Made by a program: the position numbers and the translations under genes. The notes under the pieces were generated by a model. It worked only from the letters and a program-made list of their open reading frames with translations, ran no database searches and was not told the origin of the DNA. A stretch of 64,000 bases of DNA from Pycnopodia helianthoides (lineage: Eukaryota; Echinodermata; Asteroidea; Forcipulatida; Asteriidae): assembly GCA_032158295.1 (NCBI GenBank), contig CM063249.1:20586270-20650269 (forward strand), in the 5' to 3' direction. Each line of letters starts with the position of its first letter. Within the stretch, counting starts at the first letter, position 1. Shown here piece after piece: positions 1-12,700 of the stretch.

Positions 1-1040
1 GAAATATGTAGCACCAAGGTGTTCCTTTTGCATGCAGTGCAGTTAGGTGCCTCCAAGTTGCTTATAGTTGCCTTGAGTGACATGGTCCTAATTCCAATCC
101 CACTCTATACCAGGGGCCAACATGTAGTAGATTAGAACTGCAGTATCTTCCCCTATCTGGGGTTTCCCTCCTACAACTGTTCCTTTCTCATCTTCTTTCA
201 TTCAAAAGTGTAAGTTTATTCAAGAACTTCATTTAAGTTCATTACCAGAAATAATGTCATATAAAAAGGTTCTTTTAAACATCTGTGGTTTCCTGGTCGT
301 TGTTGTTGGGTGTTTGTTTGTTTGTGGGGGGGGGTCAGTTTTCTTGAACAGTTTCTTATAGAGAAACAAAAAATCACCCCAACATTGCAGTAAAACAATG
401 CATGAATTCTTTTTTGTAAGTTCATGAAAATAACCAGTAGTAATACTCAACAATTGTTATTAGGAGATTGCTCAGCGCGAAGTGTTCAAAATGATGAGTC
501 AACCGCGGTATATTTCAGACCTACACATAACTAACTGAAAAGATTTCTACACATTTAAAAGTTGTTATATTTCCTGCAAAATTGAAAGCTCCTTTTGTGT
601 CATGCGATTATAAAAGATTTACCATTCAATTTAATAATTCACTCGAACAGCATTCAAATTCGTAGCAGCTTTCTGCTGTGTGCATTTGGTCATTCAATTC
701 GTTTTGTCAGGCATTTGTGGAATGTGCAGCTGAATGTGGCCTCTCGTTATATTTTGGAAAAAGTTATAGCATGACAACTGCTTTGAAAAATCATTTGATA
801 TCAGTTTAATGAAATTGATGCTGGTTTTGATCTGCTAAAAACAACGCCTTATAAGTGAAAATGGAATTAGGCTTTTTTAAATTTACATGCTTTTAAGTGA
901 AATTGAATGACAGTTTCAACTGCAGAGGCAAATTTAAATATATCATGAAAGTGAATAGGCTGCTTTTTTGACAAAAAAATTACTAGGAAAACCTGTATTT
1001 ACTTGCTTTATTACAAACTAGGTTGTCAGAGCTCCCTTAC
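1..1040. other. No exon found: intron or 3' flank, low-edge sequence
   Basis: AT-rich. No VWD, EGF or other family exon is seen on either strand, and the short ORFs at 216-453 have no recognisable motif. It contains a 9-base G run at 326-334. If the gene continues, a VWD-a exon should follow further to the left, outside the window. I see no clear polyadenylation site that would end the gene here. Confidence 0.5.
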
Positions 1041-4000
1041 CTCTTGTACAATTTCAACGCCATCGCCATAGAAACCATTCTTGCAGAAGCAGCCCCTGTG
1101 GCCGTTCACTATGCTACATTCTCCCATGGAGTGACAGCTGTAGTCCTCACACAGTACTTGGCTCTCATTGCAGTGACATCTTCTGGAGCAGACATCGTCC
1201 ACCCAGACGTCACCTCCCTGGATTCAGCAAATTTAATTTAATAGTTGATTTCATAGCAATTGTTTGAAATCCACGGAATGCTGCCTGAATCCAAATTTGT
1301 TTTTTGACTTAAAGTAATTTGTTTCCAGCCAGTTAACCAACCAAACCTTCAACTGCATAGGTGTGTGTATGGTGGCATAACTGTGCACTGAACTCATTTT
1401 GTATGTGTGTACTGTGTAGATGAAGTTACAATATTTTATCAGACTGCAGGGCGGTATCATTTATCCATCATTCAAAACCATACAGGATGATATTGAATTG
1501 TAAGACAGTAGGAGAGTTAAAAACAAATAAAAATGAACACTAACTCTTAATGACCTACAGCTCATCTTTAAAAATCTGGTTTAAAAAAAAAAAAATGATC
1601 GCTTACAAACTACAGATCAACTACGTATATTGTCCAAATTATAGTGAAATTGTGCAAAATAATACCCACACATAAATAATTCACTTTTTGTATACTACCA
1701 TTAAGACTATTACGACTGACTTTCACGCTGGGGGAGGCTGTCATACATGTAGGTGCATGCTTTTGACTTCATATGAAGTTTTTAATGACACATTTGGTGG
1801 TAAATAAATAAAAATCTTGGAAACATGTTTGACCTGGCAAAGAGCTAACTCAAAAATGACAAAACCACGCCGATATGGACCAAAACAATTCTCAGATATA
1901 CATACATGTATGTAAAAAAGTTGATTCTACACACTCTCTGAAATTACCTTCAGGTAAAATCCATTTGGCAGAATGCAACCGCATTCAGATGGGTCTATGC
2001 AGCGCCCTCCTTCGGCGAGCTGACCGTGTGGACAGCGGCAGGACTCAATGCACGTCTCATTGCACATGTCTTCCATGGTCGGCATTGCACATGAGTTTTG
2101 ACACGCACTTCCACATGGGTCGTACTCTAAGCCCTCAGGGCATTTCAGTTCTGGAATCAAATTTCACCAAAGTGTTTATTAAAGGTCGATACGGAGATGG
2201 GTATAAAACTTATTTTCATCTGTAAGTGCATTCCAAAAGCACCACAGATGGAATCATTTTAATTTCAGTCTGATTAACATTAGGTTTAATACTTATACTT
2301 TATACTTGAATCAGAAAAAAAGGCAGCAACAAAACAATGATTATGGCTTTGGTTTTGGACAAGCCAGTGTTATGACAAAAACAACAGTAAAGTCAAAGCA
2401 ATTACTCTTAGTTTGGACAGGTCAGTTGCTTTTTAGACAACGTCTAGTGTACCGGACTCCAGTGGCAAAGTCATCAGAGTATGGGTTTGAATCCTTGCCA
2501 TGACATTTTTGTCCTTGAGCAAGACACAACCATAATTGCTCCTCTTCACCAAGGAGTAAAGGGGTACCTGTGCAGGCAGAGATAGTTCTTAATTAAGTTT
2601 GATGCATGACATATACTTGTCAGAACATGCTGTATAATATCCAAGGAGCTGATATGGTTTAAGAAATGAAATAACCAGCCCAATGACCAGGGTAATAATG
2701 TGAATAGCGTCATATGAATACAGACACTAAATAAATGTCCATTGAGGAAGTTGTGGCACTGAGTACTACTCACGGCATTGTGGGGCTCCTGACCGCCAGT
2801 GTTCAACCTCAACACCCTTGTTCAGACAGGCCTCTGCATACTCCTTGACGCTGTCGCAGAACACATCATCCTTGGGGAGGTAGGCACACAAGTCATATAC
2901 ACATGCCTCATGGTATGGGCCAGGATCCACAAAGTCATGGCACTGTCCGAAAGCTCCTAATGTAAATTACACATTTTGAAAATCAGTCAAAATTGGATTT
3001 TTGAGAGTTTTGCAATTGTACTTTCTTCCAAATTCTATTTCTAACTTTCAAACAAATTCTTGTAAGAAATGAATTTCGTCTGATACAACTGAAACAATGT
3101 TAGTGCATGGTAATCATTTGAAAAATTAATTGCTTACAAATTTGTTAAAAATATACTGTTTAATAAATGCCATTATTCTCATAATATTTAAAGTGATACA
3201 CTGATCATTTTAAAAGAAACACGTGGCAGAAAGAACAGCCAGTAATTCTCCCAATGTTAATAATAAAAATTAAAGCGTGCACGCATTTTTAAGTGCAGTG
3301 AATTAATGCTTCAAACTAGTGCTTCTAAAAGCCTTTATTAAAAATGATAAAGAATTTCAGTTAATAACGCCTTACTGAATTATTTGACTAAACGCGATCA
3401 TATAGTGCAGCTGTTTGACAGGACAGTTGTGTAATATAGGACTTTCTGGGTATTATAGTTTGACAAGCACAGCCAAGAAATGACCATGATGATGATAACA
3501 ACTACAAAAACCAAATGAAAATGTGGAAAATGGCCCATAGATCAATCACACACTTTACAGGGCACTGTAGGCGCAAAGTTTGGTGGTATACAGCACCATG
3601 AAATCCGAACAGCAACTAGAGCAAACTATATAACACCAGGTAGATTCTTGTCATTTGATTGGAGGATTGGGGTCACGTGGCATTCATTAGTCACACCATA
3701 TCATGCCTACCTCATTAAGTGTGCATTTTGGTACTATTCAGCATGCATTTTAATTCCACAAAGCGTGTGCCACTTAGGCTGGCTGGTCATGCTATGGTTG
3801 TGCCGCTGAAAACCGGACGCCCTTCAGCGTTTGACATTTATCATCATGTGACTGACTACAAACCAGCCTGTAACATGTACAGCTTTACAAAACGCCCTCA
3901 TAGTGGATGCTCTTGTACATTTTGGTAATTGGTTTTTCTTCCAAATGACAAAGATCTACCTTAGTGTTTACAAACAAATAATGAATGTTTTGCATTCGTG

Positions 4001-6741
4001 CAATGGTGAAAACATTTTCATGAGTTGAAAGACGGAATGTTGCATTCAACTTGGCTTTGCATCATTGAATGGAACATTCCATCTTTCAACACATGGAAGT
4101 ATTTGTATACTAATCATAAAATTGTGAACAAACCAAACAACTCTTATTAGATTCAACAATACTTCCAAAAATTCTGCAACTAGAGCAAACTGACAAGCCA
4201 GTCAACTTTTCAAAGAGTCGTGACAGCAACTAGCACACAATTAAACCATTGATAAAAGATCAAACAACACTTGTCACAGTCAAGAGCTCTTTCAAATAGA
4301 GATCATTGCATGGTTGTACTTGTAAGATTTTCTAAAGTAAGCGCTGTCTCACCAAATTCGTTGATGATTATGTAACAGAGATCTTCCGCCTGTTCCTTAG
4401 CCTCTCTTTTACCCTGGCATGGATTGGGCTCCCTTGTCTCATTGTAACACCTATCAGGTGAAGTCATCCAGCTGTTACCAAAGTCATTGGGAGTTAGAAC
4501 CTGCAGAAACAAGAATACATGTACACATCATTATTTTAAAGATTAAAAAAATAGACCTTGCAAGTCTCGTGCATATTCCAAAACTTATTCAAATTAGGCC
4601 CAGAAGATTGTGGTTTACATTAAAATTGCAAGTCTAAGAAAATGTCCCCTTATGGTCACATACACTGTAGGTAACACAACAAGTTACATAATCATAGTAG
4701 TAGTAGTAAGCTGTCCTCTTAGGTTATGCCTAGAAACGGTCGCTGCATCGTGAAACTTTTTCAGAGCTGATGGTTTTCAATGTTCCTGCCAGCTTCTGGT
4801 GTAGAGTGGATACTTCTGATGCTACAGCTTGTTTGAATGGTGTCAATCCAGCACATAGTTGGTCATCCTCGGGTCTATTTCCAGCTATGGCTTTTGATAT
4901 CTGGAGCTTGGCATCCTTCTGATGTGACCAAAGTACGATAGCCTCTTCATTTTGATGTCTAGCTTGATGCCAGCTCTTGTCTTTACAGTCCCATTCCTTA
5001 ATTTATCCATAATCATCCCAAGGACTAATAAAACATACACTCTTGTGAGTGTTTTCCTCACAGATGCCCAACAATAGAATCAACATCACTGATTCTTTTC
5101 AGAGGGTCTAAACTTTTTTAATATCCTGTACATAACTGCGTGAATTCTTGGACAGGCCTACCAAGGCTCAATTCCATTGAGCTGCTTAAGCAATGGTACT
5201 TGTGCAATGGTTATTAGCTACTAATCTTATTCTGGTAAGCATAACTTTGTTGTGCTTAGCTACTTCTTGTGCTTAAGTAACTCTTTGAAATTACGGCTTG
5301 GTTCTTCTTAGGACCACATCCTTATATAACATTCATCTACCCATGGTTAATAACGTCAGCCAAAACTGACACATTTTTTATTCCATGCAAAACTTGAAAT
5401 GCACCTTAGAAACAGCTTGTTTTAAACTTACCACTTGTCCGTCTGGCGTAATGAACTCATTGTCAGGGTTTCTATCAAAGTTTCCACACAGACCGCATGT
5501 TTGGTTGCTGTAGGAACTCAGCAGTGAGATCTTGGCTGTTCGGTATCCATCCCAGCGAATAGTCAACCCAAAAGATGTACGCAATATCTGTAAATAAAAT
5601 GGAGATACCAAATCAAACTAAACTAAAATCAAACTTTCTAAAACCACAAAGCACAGTGCCATGTCATCTGTACATAATTTCATTGCTTCAGCACCAGTGT
5701 TTCAGGTCTCAGTCTTGGGTTCGGTCTTGGTCTCAGAGGGGAGGTCTCGGTCTTGATCTCGGACTTTGTGATCAGGACTACAACACAGTTCAGTACTATA
5801 CAGGTCCTTATTGCAGTTTGTATCAATTTCATAAAATTGGTCATGTATAATTCAATGCACCTGGTAACCTGATTTTGTGTGTGATATATAAGATATTAGT
5901 CATGACAATAAGTTTACATCCAGCATGGAAATGGAAAAGAATGACTTTAAGACACTTCTCTAACAACTACAACCTGAACTACATTATTAAATTATTTACG
6001 AATAAGCCATTTGCGAGTTAGATTTGAACAATGTCTGGTACAATGACTCGCTTAAAAACAAGTTACCACTTAAATTTGAATTCCTCAGACTAATGAGACA
6101 GTTGCTTTGTGACATGATTCGGGGCAAGCTTTTAGGTCAATACTTAAGAGCAATGGTACCAGGGTTTTCTCATCTGGAGGTTGCTATACACAACCATGTA
6201 AAATAGCAACTGTCTTTGGAGTCTGAAGAATTAAAATTTAAGCGGTACCTTGAGACTAAGCAAGTCATTGTACCAAACATTATTCGGATCAAAGTGGCAA
6301 ATGGCTGCGGCTGGATCACTGTGTTGACATGTGCTCAGCCACAGCCATGCCAATTTGAACACGGCTTAAACCTTTGCTGCAGAATTGTATAAGAGCTTTC
6401 TTCCTCAAACATAATGCAACCTACCAGTTTGAAACCGTTGTTAATAATCTGGACACCATCTCGCAGCAGTGGAGGAGTTACAATTACACCATCGACACGC
6501 AGCTCTCCTCGGCTCCGCAAGGCATACAGGGACCCCCTATAATCCAGAAAAATCTCCTCCGTCAAGGCAACCTCAGCAGAGGGTTTCTCCTTCACATTCC
6601 TGGCGGTGATTCGGAAGGATTCTTCGGTGGAGTCATTGCAAGGCTTGACGAGGGTGTACTCACACACACCCTGGAAGTCAAACTTGATCCCATCGAATGT
6701 GATGTAGTGCGGGTCTCCCCATACGGTGCATGTGCCTGTTG
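1041..6741 (-). CDS. VWD module 12 (3'-most in window), frameshifted last exon
   Basis: Exons: VWD-a 6425-6741 (317 bp), VWD-b 5432-5587, C8-a 4353-4500, C8-b 2774-2956, TIL 1948-2150, TILa/EGF 1041-1217. VWD-a has [12 protein letters not shown] and a NDS sequon. VWD-b has [18 protein letters not shown]8-a has FGNSW and C8-b has [17 protein letters not shown] reads CGSACQNSC. The last exon is 177 bp instead of 178. It ends GDGVEIVQE and lacks the final EGF cysteine. One extra base in the TTT run at 1052-1054 (plus strand) would give GDGVENCTR and the normal phase-1 end. No further exon is visible below 1041. Confidence 0.83.
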
Positions 6742-9700
6742 CTATAAGATCGGAGAAGCAAAAAGTGCAACTTGGTTTAAGAAACATAATCTAAATATCC
6801 AACAACAACAAATTTCATTCCAAAATGGTTTTGCTTTAAGAGGATTAAATCCTCCCAATTGACAAACAACTCCAAGCTCACACCTTTGTTAAGAACTCAA
6901 CAAAAATTGAGTCAAATGCAATCATAATAAAGTAAATCTTTCAAAACAATAAATAATAATAATAATACAATTAACTTTTCCGCCAGTAAAGTAATGTTCT
7001 ACTAACTTTTATTCAAAAATTTTGAGAATTGCACGACTGGGTTGGTGTTTTCCACTTAGAGAAACCAAAAACACAATTCATTTTATGAACCATAACCTTC
7101 AGCTTCGCAGTTTATTCCTTCACCATTAAATCTATTAGTTTGGGGTTGAACAAAGAAAAATTGAGCTATCTAGCCCTAAATCTATTGTCAAATTTTGGAC
7201 ACAATACTTCTAAGTTTTCCCGTCAGTGTAGATAATGATTTCTATTCAAACAACACTTCTTTTTTGACCCTACAAAAAATGAATAGTTTAAGCTATTAAA
7301 CAGCCCACGCCCCCAACAAAAATATCTTTGCCGCGCTCTTGCCCCCAACCCGCTGACTATGCTTCACAGTTCATTCCATCACAAATAAATTAATAGTCAC
7401 AGTAGCTACATGCATTCCTCAAGCCATTCTCAATACCACACTTTTAAGTTTATTTATTAATCTTATTTGTACTTTTTTCCATCAAGGTGCATAACCATTT
7501 TTTATATACCTGCTGCACAGTTGATTCCATCACCAACAAATCCATCATTGCAGTAGCAATCCCTCATGCCATTTTTGACGTCACACTGTGCCGACTCATT
7601 ACACTGTCGCTGTTCACAGCGTAGGTCATTGGCACCCATACACTCACACCTACTGGAGCAATCTGGGGCTACCCAGACCTCATCAACCTAGTGAACATTT
7701 ATATACAATTCATTTATTGAACATTGACACGTTAAATAAAACAAATTTCCACTTTTGATCTTAAAGATAAACATTTAATTATGGGGTACAAATAAAAATG
7801 AACAAAAATTGGGAAACCAAAAGTACGATTATAAGATACAAACATAAACAAGTGGAATTAAAGCCCCAAAAGACAATTTCTAAAAGTATTGTAAAATGGT
7901 TTAAACAATCTAACTGAAGACATTAAAAGTCAAATACCAGGATGAAATGGTGATAACAAAATACAGTAATCATAAAACTACGTGCATTTCTATAGCATTC
8001 TCAAAAAAGGATGGTACCACAAAACTTAACAAAGAGCAAAGATAAATGTACGAAAGAGGACAAGTTGGTTCCCAAAGGTGGTTTTTGAGAGATTTCTTAT
8101 AAAGAAAGGACATCAAGAGTTTCAGAGACAGATGAATGTGGTGTGGAAGCTTGTTAAAACACACGAAAAACAAAAAACAAAAGCCAAAATTAAAAAAATA
8201 ACAAGCAGTAGACGTTCACAAGAAAATTTATAACATCAACCAAATAAATGCAAAAATAAAAACAACCAAACAAACAAAGAATCAAACACCCCACTAATGA
8301 AACAATAACAGTAAAAACATTACTTAGGAAACATTAGAAGCAACAAAATGGTAATGGGGATTATGAGGATTGAACAGAAAAAAGTTATCCAAATGGAAAA
8401 TTCACGATTATCACTTACAGGGAGATATGTTGCATCTTGTAAGAAGCAACCACATTCAGAAGGATGGATGCAGTGATCTCCTTCAAGAAGCAGACCTTCT
8501 GGACAGCGGCAGGTTTCAATACAATCATCTGTACAATTATCAGATCCTTCTGGTTCCAGGCAGGTAGCAGGACAAGATGTACCACATGAGTCATAAATCA
8601 ATTCACGGGGACATTTCAGTTCTAAAATTGGGTCAAAATATAATAGAAAGCTGTAAATTTGATAACAAATTGTGTATGTAAAATATGTGTGTGCTGGAAC
8701 AACTCAATTGTAAAACAAAACAAATGTTGGAACAATAATTTTAAGTTGTTACTGAAGTGAATTCATTCAAACCTACTTATCAACAGGTCACAAAAATGGG
8801 GGAAAAACATGACATAAAAAAACCTTAACATACCACACTGATGCCTCTCTCTTCTCCAGTTACCAACTCTTTGTCCAGCAAGACGGCAAACATCTGCATA
8901 AGTCTCAAGACTGGAACAGATCACGCCATCGTCAGGAAGTGTGGCACAAAGATCATACACACAAGCATCATGATAATCAACAGGATCAACAAAATCATGG
9001 CATGATGCAAATGGACCTGCAGAAATAAATCATTATAGAAACTTTTGCTGAGGAACTTAAACAAATTCTTGAGTTTGTTTTTCTATATATTATTTTTACT
9101 TTAGCTCACAATAATGTGAAAGTTCAACATGCATTGATACAAACCATTTTGATCGATGAGTACAAAGCACAGATCAGTAGCCTGTTGGTAAGGTTCTGTG
9201 CCCTCAATGCAAGGATCTGGTTTCTCTATCGTAGGAACACACTGGTCTTCATCCAAGGCCCAGCTGTTTCCAAAGTCAGTTTCACTCTCTCTCTAAAAGA
9301 GAAAACAGGTTGTGATGTTAAGGTGTTATTTCAAAATCTTAAATGTTCAGTATTAATACTGACTAATTACATCTGACACCTTACAAGTGACATCTATTTC
9401 AGGCGTATACAAATAATATTCTATTGTCTTACCAGTGATCCGTCTAGTAAAGCAAAGTCATTATGTTTGTCTCCGTCAAACGTTCCACAAAGACCGCAGG
9501 TTCTATTCCAGTATGCAACAGGAACTGTCACCATGACATTTTGATGACCATTCCACACAATCTCCAGCTGGAAGTCAGTCTTTAAAACCTAAAACACACC
9601 AATTTCAAATTATGTGATTCGGTTATTCTCGATAAACCAACAAGTAGGATTGAAACTTTGCATGGTTCCTGTACAATCTTCTAAAGTTTGCAGGAGGCAT

Positions 9701-12700
9701 CATACATATAATCTTTTAAATTGTGAAATATCTGAAACTAACTGGTACCAGAGTAAAGAGCCAAACACTGTTGTTATGCTATGATAAGGTTCAACTTTCA
9801 TATTTTTTTCAAAATCGCCCTGAATCTAAGAATTTTAGAAAGACCTCTTCTTCAACAAAACTTGAACAATCACTCTTACCACATTGCGACCAGAATTGTA
9901 GATATGGACTCCATCAAGACGCATGGAGGGTAATGTTACAGTCACACCGTCGATTCGCACCTCTCCTTCCCTTAGTAGAGAATACAAAGTGCCTCCAAAC
10001 TCCAATCTGACTTCTTGAGTGTAGGATACACGATCAGAGGGCTTGCTTTTGATATTCTTAGCCATTACATGGAAGGACGGAAGAGCTGAAGTGTTTCTGC
10101 AATCTCTGACAAGAGTGTAATCACAATCTCCTTGGAAGTCATACTTCACACCGTCAAAAGTGACGTAATGTGGATCTCCCCATGCAGTACATACACCAGG
10201 AGCTGTATTCAGACAGGAAGACATATTAAATCAGTGTGGAGCCTTTTTGATATTAAGACTGAAACATACTGTAACAATTCAGCTTCAGGATTGAGTTTAA
10301 TTTGTAAAGTGTTCTTCTTATTACCTCTTTGGCAGTTGAGTCCATCACCTGTAAAACCTCTGTTACAGTAACAGTCCCTAACACCGTTCTTGATGGCACA
10401 TTGTGCAGACTCGTGACATTCCATACTTGTACATATCACATCTCCAGCCTCACCACAAACACATTTTAGAGTACAGTCAGGAGATACCCAAACTCCATCA
10501 TTCTGAAATAACAAATTGGGAAATTCAACCAAAATCAGAACAATTCCCTACCGTGTGACAACAGCTCTTTTCCAATCAGAAACCAACAATAAAACAAAAT
10601 TAATCTATTATTAACAGCGTGAAGCTAATCTGTAGCGTATGTATGTTGTAAACCAGGTTCATTGACAAGATGGTTACATTACTGGTAATAGCTACACAAG
10701 AACATTCTACTGCCAAGGGGTCACACACAAAATAGGCAAGTCACCAAATGATGTCAGTTAATCGTTTCATCTGTTTGTTTATTGAGGTGTTTGTTTGATT
10801 GTTTTATTTCCATTTGTACAACAAAAATATAATCATAAGTATTGATTGATAACAAGTAAAAAATATAAGTCATTAAATAATTCAAAAACAAAAAGGGGTT
10901 AAAGGCAGAGGAGTAGAAACACTTCTGTAGTGCAGCACCCAGAATGCTATAAAATGCTGCAATGGCTAAAATGACAAATGTAAGATCAAAATGATAGTAA
11001 ACCTCATTTACACAAGGATAGTAATTACTTACTTCCAAGTATGTCCCGTCTTGTAAGAAGCAACCACATTCAGAAGGATGGATGCAGTGATCTCCTTCAA
11101 GAAGCAGACCTTCTGGACAGCGGCAGGTTTCAATACAATCATCTGCACAATTATCAGATCCTTCTGGTTCCAGGCAGGTAGCAGGACAAGATGTACCACA
11201 TGAGTCATAAATAAACTCACTCGGACAATTAAGATCTACAATCGAACACAGAGAGAGAGAAAATTTGTACAAAAAGTACTTTAAAACATTTTTCAGACAG
11301 AGGGAAGTGATCTACAAAAACAAAAATAAACCAGTGTTTCTTCAAGGAGTGTATTTGCCTTTTTTGTTTTGAATGTGGTCTGGATCAATTTTAACAAAAA
11401 TCTTTAATTTTGGGGAAAAAGTCATTCTGTTGTGAATGTGTTTAAAAAACAAACACAAGATTCAAAAGGAGAGCTGCTAAAAAAAAAACCTAAAACATCG
11501 TAAAAGGAAAACCTCAACATACCGCATTGGTTTCTCACTGCTCTCCAGTCACCAACTCTCCGTCCAGCAAGACGACAAACATCTGCGTAAGTCTCAAGAC
11601 TGGAACAGATCACGCCATCATCAGGAAGTGTGGCACAAAGATCATACACACAAGCATCATGATAATCAACAGGATCAACAAAATCATGGCATGATGCAAA
11701 TGGACCTGCAGAAATAAGTCATTACAGAAACTTTTGTTCAGACACTTTTAAAAACTTTTGAGTTTGTTTTCAACATTGTTATTAATGTAGCTTCAAATAA
11801 TAAACTTGCATCGGGGATAAAGAAGATTATTGGGTTTTTACCCTTACACCGATGTATGTATGTAAAGCACTGTACACTCAGTACTCTCCCGAGTCCTGTG
11901 AAAACAAAATCCACAGGCATGTTACAAGGCTGTTAAATTGGTTGTGGTACCAACTGCTAAAATACATGTAAAGGATTCAAACTGCCTCTAGCTGACGGGC
12001 AATCTCAGTGGTCTACTTGGCAAGACATCTACTTTAGAAAGGCAAAGGTTGTGGGCTCGATCACCACCCGAGTAACATGCCTGTGGGTGTTGTTTTCACA
12101 GGACCCGAGAAAGTAAAGAGTAAACAGTGCTTTACAAACATTGGTGTTAGGGTAAAAACCAAATAAAAGCTTACATTAACTTGTGAATGTTCAACATGCA
12201 TTGATACAAACCATTTTGATCGATGAGTACAAAGCACAGGTCAGAAGCCAGTTGGTAAGGTTCTGAGCCCTCAATGCAAGGATCTGGTTTCTCTATCGTA
12301 GGATCACACTGGTCTTCATCCAATGCCCAGCTGTTTCCAAATTGAGTTGGTCCATCACTCTATTATATTAATGATAGCAATCAAGTTTGGATTAAAGGAG
12401 ACAATTTGGAAAGAAGTTTGTTTAAGAAAGGTTTCTAAATAAATCAGGACAATTCAGAATTAACAACTACTTAATGTATTGTAGAAAAACAAACTAGTTT
12501 ATATTTATTCACTTACCAAGGATCCATCTGGTAAAGTGAAATCATCATGTTTGTCTCCGTTAAATGTTCCACAAAGCCCACAAGTTCTGTCCCAGTATGC
12601 TTGAGGAACTGACACCATGACGTCTGTCTTTTTGTTCCAAACAATCTCCAACTGGAAGTCAGTTGTTAATATCTGAAACACAACAATTCCAAACAAGTTA

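Noticed and set aside
6374..6862. 162-codon ORF on the plus strand
   Set aside because: It is the antisense shadow of the VWD-a exon of module 12, where the family motifs GDPHY and TFDG are on the minus strand.
11720..12200. Small minus-strand ORF at 11738-11920 and its repeats as a coding exon
   Set aside because: It lies within the fold-back element and intron of each unit, has no splice context and carries no domain motif.
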